Below, in pieces: positions 30,638-33,978 of a stretch of 33,978 bases of DNA. The notes under the pieces are model-generated. The model had not been told where the DNA came from, searched no databases, and saw only the letters and a program-made list of their open reading frames with translations. The DNA is from Nitrospirota bacterium (GTDB lineage Bacteria > Nitrospirota > Thermodesulfovibrionia > UBA6902), in the NCBI GenBank assembly GCA_016234115.1, contig JACRHD010000033.1:1-33978 (forward strand). The letters are read 5' to 3'. The translations under genes were made by a program, and so were the position numbers. Numbering within the stretch: position 1 is the first letter of the stretch; every line of letters starts with the position of its first letter.

Positions 30638-32479
30638 ATGTATAAGAGAATAAACATCGCCTTCATCATCGTCCTTTGCGTCTTCGGGGTCTTTGTGCTC
30701 AGGCTCTGGCATCTTCAGATAATAAAGGGCCCCGAGTATAAAAAGATCGCCGAGAGCAACAGGTCCAGGGTCATAGATATTCCGGCGCCGAGAGGCGTGA
30801 TATATGACAGGAACGACGTTCCCCTCGTAAGGAACATATTGTCTTTCGATATATCGATGATAGGGGAACATATGCCTGAAGACCCCGGCTCCCTGGCCGA
30901 GTTAGGCAGGGTGGTGGAGGTCGAGCCCGGGCATATCAGGAAACTTGCAAGGGCATCGTCAAATCCGTATGAGGTCATTTCCCTCAGGCGCAACGTCTCA
31001 TTCGAGGAAGTCGCCAGGATAGAGGCGAGGAAGATCGACTTTCCCGGACTCCAGGTGGAAGTCGCAAGCGCACGGGGGTATATTTACGGGCAAACGGCAA
31101 GTCACGTCCTGGGTTATCTCGGCAATCCCACTCCCAGGCAGTTGGCTTCACCTGAATTCAGCGATGTCCCAAGTCAGGCCTTCATAGGGCAGTTCGGGAT
31201 CGAGAAACGTTATGACGGCACGCTGCGGGGGGTAGCCGGTAAAAAGATAGTCGAAGTCGACGCCCTCGGCAACGTAATCAGGTTTGTCAGGATACAGAAG
31301 CCCGGACGGGGCGAGGACCTGAAACTCACAATCGACATCAATGCCCAGATGGAGGCGGAAAAAAGCCTTCAGGACAAGACGGGCGCGGTAGTGGCCATAA
31401 GGCCCGATACAGGGGAAATACTGGCGCTGGCCAGTTCTCCTTCCTTTGATCCGAACCTTTTTGTCGGAGGGATAGAGCGTGAGGAGTGGAGGGGACTGAC
31501 AGGCGATCCCAGGAAACCCCTGATGAACAGGGCCATTTCAAACCAGTATCCGCCCGGTTCTACCTTTAAAACAGTCACCGCCCTTGCGGCTCTTGAAGGG
31601 GGGATCGTCACTGAGAGCACGCCCGCATTCTGCGGCGGGGGGACATATTTCGGGCGACTGTTCCGGTGCTGGAAGGAGGGAGGTCACGGCGGCGTCAGCC
31701 TTCACAGGGCGCTTGTCGAGTCCTGCGACGTTTATTTTTATGAGATCGGAAAGAGGATAAATATAGATTTGATTGCAAAATATGCAAACGCGTTAGGCTT
31801 AGGCAGTCGTACCGGGATCGAGCTCGACGGAGAGGCCCAGGGAATCGTCCCTTCTACTAAATGGAAGCTTAACGCCAGGAAAGACAAGTGGTACCAGGGC
31901 GAGACCCTCAGTGTCGCTATAGGGCAGGGTTATCTTTCAGTGACACCGATCCAGATGGCAAGGATGATCGCTACCGTGGTAAACGGAGGCAAACTTTACA
32001 AACCTCATCTTGTAAGCGACGGCAGCGATGCAAAGCCTGAACGCGTCCTTGATTTCAACCCGGAATACGTGGAGATGGTAAAGAGCGCGCTTGTCGGCGT
32101 TGTTTATGAAAGCGGCGGCACGGGCGGCAGGGCGCGCTCGGACATTGTCAGCATCGGGGGCAAGACCGGGACGGCGCAGGTCATAGCGGGCGCTGTCAGG
32201 GGAAAGGCCCTCTCTGACGAGCAGCAGGACCATGCATGGTTTATCGCGTTTGCCCCCCAGCAGAAACCGGAAATAGCCCTGGCGGTGTTTGTCGAACACG
32301 GCGGTCACGGGGGCTCGACGGCCGCGCCGATAGCGAAGCGGGTGATAGAGGCGTATTTCAATCCGCCGAAACCGGAGGGCGAGGAAGCGGCGCCGGAGAA
32401 TTTGGAACAGGGTCCGATAAGGCCGCAGGAGGGCCCGGTTTTAGTGGAGCAAACACCAGAGCCGGCATCCGGGGATTAA
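30638..32479 (+). CDS. mrdA: Penicillin-binding protein 2 (elongasome transpeptidase)
   Basis: A membrane helix (about 7-27) is followed by the PBP dimerisation domain and the transpeptidase domain: S308-TFK (SxxK), SCD (362-364) and KTG (509-511). This is the cell-elongation PBP2 that works with RodA and MreC. The ATG at 30638 starts the family-like MYKRINIAFI; the frame is open to 30611, but those codons are repeat sequence. No ribosome site is visible. The Pro/Glu-rich tail after residue 575 is not conserved. The stop overlaps the end of the truncated IS66 transposase frame by 4 bases. rodA, expected next, is absent. Confidence 0.95.
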   Translation: MYKRINIAFIIVLCVFGVFVLRLWHLQIIKGPEYKKIAESNRSRVIDIPAPRGVIYDRNDVPLVRNILSFDISMIGEHMPEDPGSLAELGRVVEVEPGHIRKLARASSNPYEVISLRRNVSFEEVARIEARKIDFPGLQVEVASARGYIYGQTASHVLGYLGNPTPRQLASPEFSDVPSQAFIGQFGIEKRYDGTLRGVAGKKIVEVDALGNVIRFVRIQKPGRGEDLKLTIDINAQMEAEKSLQDKTGAVVAIRPDTGEILALASSPSFDPNLFVGGIEREEWRGLTGDPRKPLMNRAISNQYPPGSTFKTVTALAALEGGIVTESTPAFCGGGTYFGRLFRCWKEGGHGGVSLHRALVESCDVYFYEIGKRINIDLIAKYANALGLGSRTGIELDGEAQGIVPSTKWKLNARKDKWYQGETLSVAIGQGYLSVTPIQMARMIATVVNGGKLYKPHLVSDGSDAKPERVLDFNPEYVEMVKSALVGVVYESGGTGGRARSDIVSIGGKTGTAQVIAGAVRGKALSDEQQDHAWFIAFAPQQKPEIALAVFVEHGGHGGSTAAPIAKRVIEAYFNPPKPEGEEAAPENLEQGPIRPQEGPVLVEQTPEPASGD

Positions 32480-33138
32480 TGTGACCGCGCTATGGTTCGG
32501 CTTGAAAAACCCGAAGACCGCTTACCGGCTTTCGAGGACAGGTTAAGCCGATATTGCTTCTCTACCATCACCGAGGCTATCAGCCCTGCCGTCGCTATCG
32601 TCTTTGGCAATAACTGCACCGGTGCCGGCGCGATCTGTACCGCTGCCTTGTCGCTTTCCACTCCCTCGCACTGCCTGCATGCATACTTAGGACGGATATG
32701 CCGGATAACACGACAATGACGGGGAACGATGTCGAGCTCTTCCGTTACTTCCTCACCGATTCGGCTCAACTTACAGCCGCATCCGCATATCTCCTCCTCC
32801 TCAGGGATATCATGCACTTCTTCTACCCGGGGAAGGTTATCAGGCAATGCGCGGCGGCCGCCTTTCTTCCTCTCATACTGTATGACCTGTATCTCTTCGG
32901 CTATCCCGTCCTCTTTCGCCGTCGCTTCAGCTTCGTTGAAAAGATGAGCCTGCACCTCCGGCTCTACCACCACCATACGCTCGCTCCTGGGCCCGAACAT
33001 CTTCTGTCTCAGAAGGCGAAGCTCTGTCTGAAGGTGCTCTATTTCGATGACGTGAGACTCTATGGTTACTGCATTTTTCTGAAGAATGGATTTGAGTTCG
33101 GAGTTTTCTTCGCGGAGTGTAGTCAGCTCAGCTATCAC
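32476..33138 (-). pseudogene. tnpC: IS66 TnpC transposase, 3'-truncated
   Basis: The N-terminal coiled coil (AELTTLREENSELKSIL), the MFGPRSERM motif, the zinc-finger region (CGCGCKLSRIG and YACRQCEG) and ASVMVEK match the first 200 residues of an IS66 TnpC. An intact protein is about 500 aa with a DDE catalytic core; that core is missing. After VEKQYR the match fades, with a hint of the family pattern in the last residues (SGFSSRTIARSH), suggesting damage before the cut. The start is a GTG. It cannot catalyse transposition. Confidence 0.85.
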
Positions 33139-33213
33139 ACCCGAAAGTATACCAAAACACCTTCTGTTTTGAAATAGAAAAACGGCAGGAAAACAGAAAA
33201 TATTTATCTTTTT

Positions 33214-33567
33214 TTACGTCACAGATGTGTACTGCAATTGCCGGTGCGCGCTGCCCTGAACTACCTCCAGTCCGTCAAGCAGCCACCTCAACTCCCGGGG
33301 GCTTATCCTCATCACTTCTTCTGTGGTTTCCGGCCACCGGAACCGCTCCCGCTCCAAGCGCTTCTGCCACAGACAAAACCCGTTTCTCTCCCAATACAAC
33401 GCCTTCACAGTTGAACGTTTCCGGTTGCAGAAAACAAACACGCTGCCGGAAAACGGGTCAAGCTCCATGCTCTGCTCCACCAGAATCGACAGGCTGTTAA
33501 TCTGCTTGCGCATGTCCGTCGAGCCTACTGCGAGATACACCTGTACGGCGAAACTGCTCTCCCACAT
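33214..33567 (-). CDS. tnpB: IS66 accessory protein TnpB
   Basis: Typical IS66 Orf2: VYLAVGSTDMRKQINSL, the FVFCNRKRSTVKALYWERNG core, LWQKRLERERFRWP and the closing WLLDGLEV. Length (117 aa) is normal and the frame is intact. It is required, with TnpA, for IS66 transposition in studied members; its exact job is unknown. Its ATG overlaps the tnpA stop (TAATG). Confidence 0.93.
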   Translation of the reverse strand: MWESSFAVQVYLAVGSTDMRKQINSLSILVEQSMELDPFSGSVFVFCNRKRSTVKALYWERNGFCLWQKRLERERFRWPETTEEVMRISPRELRWLLDGLEVVQGSAHRQLQYTSVT

Positions 33568-33923
33568 TACATTCGGTTCAGCACGTGAAGGACTGTTTCA
33601 AGTGTGCCCGGAGAAAACGCATCAGGTATCTCTACCCGGTATCGCTCGTTTACCACAAGCTTAAGTGTGCCGGCATTATGCAGCGCCGAGGACACTATCC
33701 GAGAGGGGATTGCTACGAGAGCTCCGGACTGTTTCTGACCTTCGCGGTCAAGACGCCGCTTCCATGTGCCAAGTCGCTCAAGTGATATCCCCTCCTTGAG
33801 GCTGTATTCCTTCTGCGTCAGGCCGCTGTCCCTCCACTGCTGTACCTGACCCCTCCAGTACTGACGACACGCCCTGAGGGCTCCTTCCCTCTTGCTCTTC
33901 GTTTGCTCCATAACTCTTTCCAT
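33567..33923 (-). CDS. tnpA: IS66 accessory protein TnpA
   Basis: An N-terminal helix-turn-helix-like region (WRDSGLTQKEYSLKEGISLERLGTW, two parts) is followed by a basic linker and the C-terminal VEIPDAFSPGTLETVLHVL block typical of IS66 OrfA. It has a strong ribosome site (GGAGG, 7 bases before the ATG). It probably binds the element ends. The frame is intact, so the damage to this element is confined to the tnpC side as far as visible. Confidence 0.88.
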   Translation of the reverse strand: MERVMEQTKSKREGALRACRQYWRGQVQQWRDSGLTQKEYSLKEGISLERLGTWKRRLDREGQKQSGALVAIPSRIVSSALHNAGTLKLVVNERYRVEIPDAFSPGTLETVLHVLNRM

Positions 33924-33978
33924 CGCCGTGCCTCCTTTCGATTATTTCAAAATAGAATGACACGGATGGCCGGCATAG

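Larger units (their letters stand above)
32476..33978 (-). mobile_element. Truncated IS66-family insertion sequence
   Basis: Three minus-strand genes in IS66 order (tnpA, tnpB, tnpC) fill the end of the window. The tnpC end is cut at the mrdA stop and the other end runs to the window edge, so no terminal inverted repeats or target duplication can be seen. Confidence 0.85.

Noticed and set aside
32515-32530. GTAAGCGG (minus strand) as an IS66 terminal repeat
   Set aside because: The orientation is wrong for an element extending to the right, and no matching partner end is visible in the window.
1-33978. tRNA, tmRNA or rRNA genes
   Set aside because: No cloverleaf with CCA-type end or rRNA-like conserved stretch was recognised by eye; a covariance search would be needed to exclude short ones.

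Overview
The window looks like one contig from an anaerobic or microaerophilic Gram-negative bacterium. Gene families and codon style suggest a Nitrospirota or deltaproteobacterial lineage, but this is inference: there is no rRNA to fix the taxonomy. Evidence for a Gram-negative, rod-shaped cell is an mreBCD-mrdA cluster, Tat translocase genes, a periplasmic-binding-protein sensor and an outer-membrane barrel remnant. A Fur-controlled feoA-feoA-feoB cluster points to ferrous iron uptake.

Layout. 1-1000: two small Cys-rich proteins, one (two-CW) preceded by a sigma54-type promoter and a palindromic upstream site. 1040-5855 (minus): a PstS-like binding protein, a PAS histidine kinase and an NtrC-type sigma54 activator in one operon. 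6095-6444: a trpB-like gene with its middle deleted. 6512-10664: two DEAD-box helicases flanking a cold-shock gene, a hypothetical gene and a small monooxygenase-fold gene. 10745-14507: fur and the feo cluster with two Fur boxes and a barrel-protein remnant. 14579-20550: a multidomain tRNA nucleotidyltransferase, a DUF3553 protein, an M23 peptidase, a hypothetical protein and a GGDEF protein with a Cys-rich N-terminus. 20837-23342: a zinc-ribbon protein, tatC/tatB and dapA. 23343-32479: a probable 6S RNA, rarA, rny, ymdB, an RDD protein, mreB, mreC, mreD and mrdA. 32476-33978: a truncated IS66-family element where rodA would normally be expected.

The most striking non-coding feature is a set of at least ten spacers carrying hairpin-forming arrays of short words, mostly 7 bp (8-9 bp in a few). 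The word differs from spacer to spacer, but each spacer usually has one arm of 3-5 phased words, a short loop and a complementary arm. Several arrays run into genes: they encode the kinase C-terminus and part of the FeoB N-terminus, lie directly before mrdA, and supply a -35 hexamer. A different element is shared by two convergent gene pairs (6455-6511 and 19492-19564).

Both window ends lie in repetitive DNA (a word array at base 1, an insertion sequence at the end), as expected for a contig broken at repeats. Assembly error must therefore be considered for the two internally deleted genes and for the mrdA/IS66 junction.
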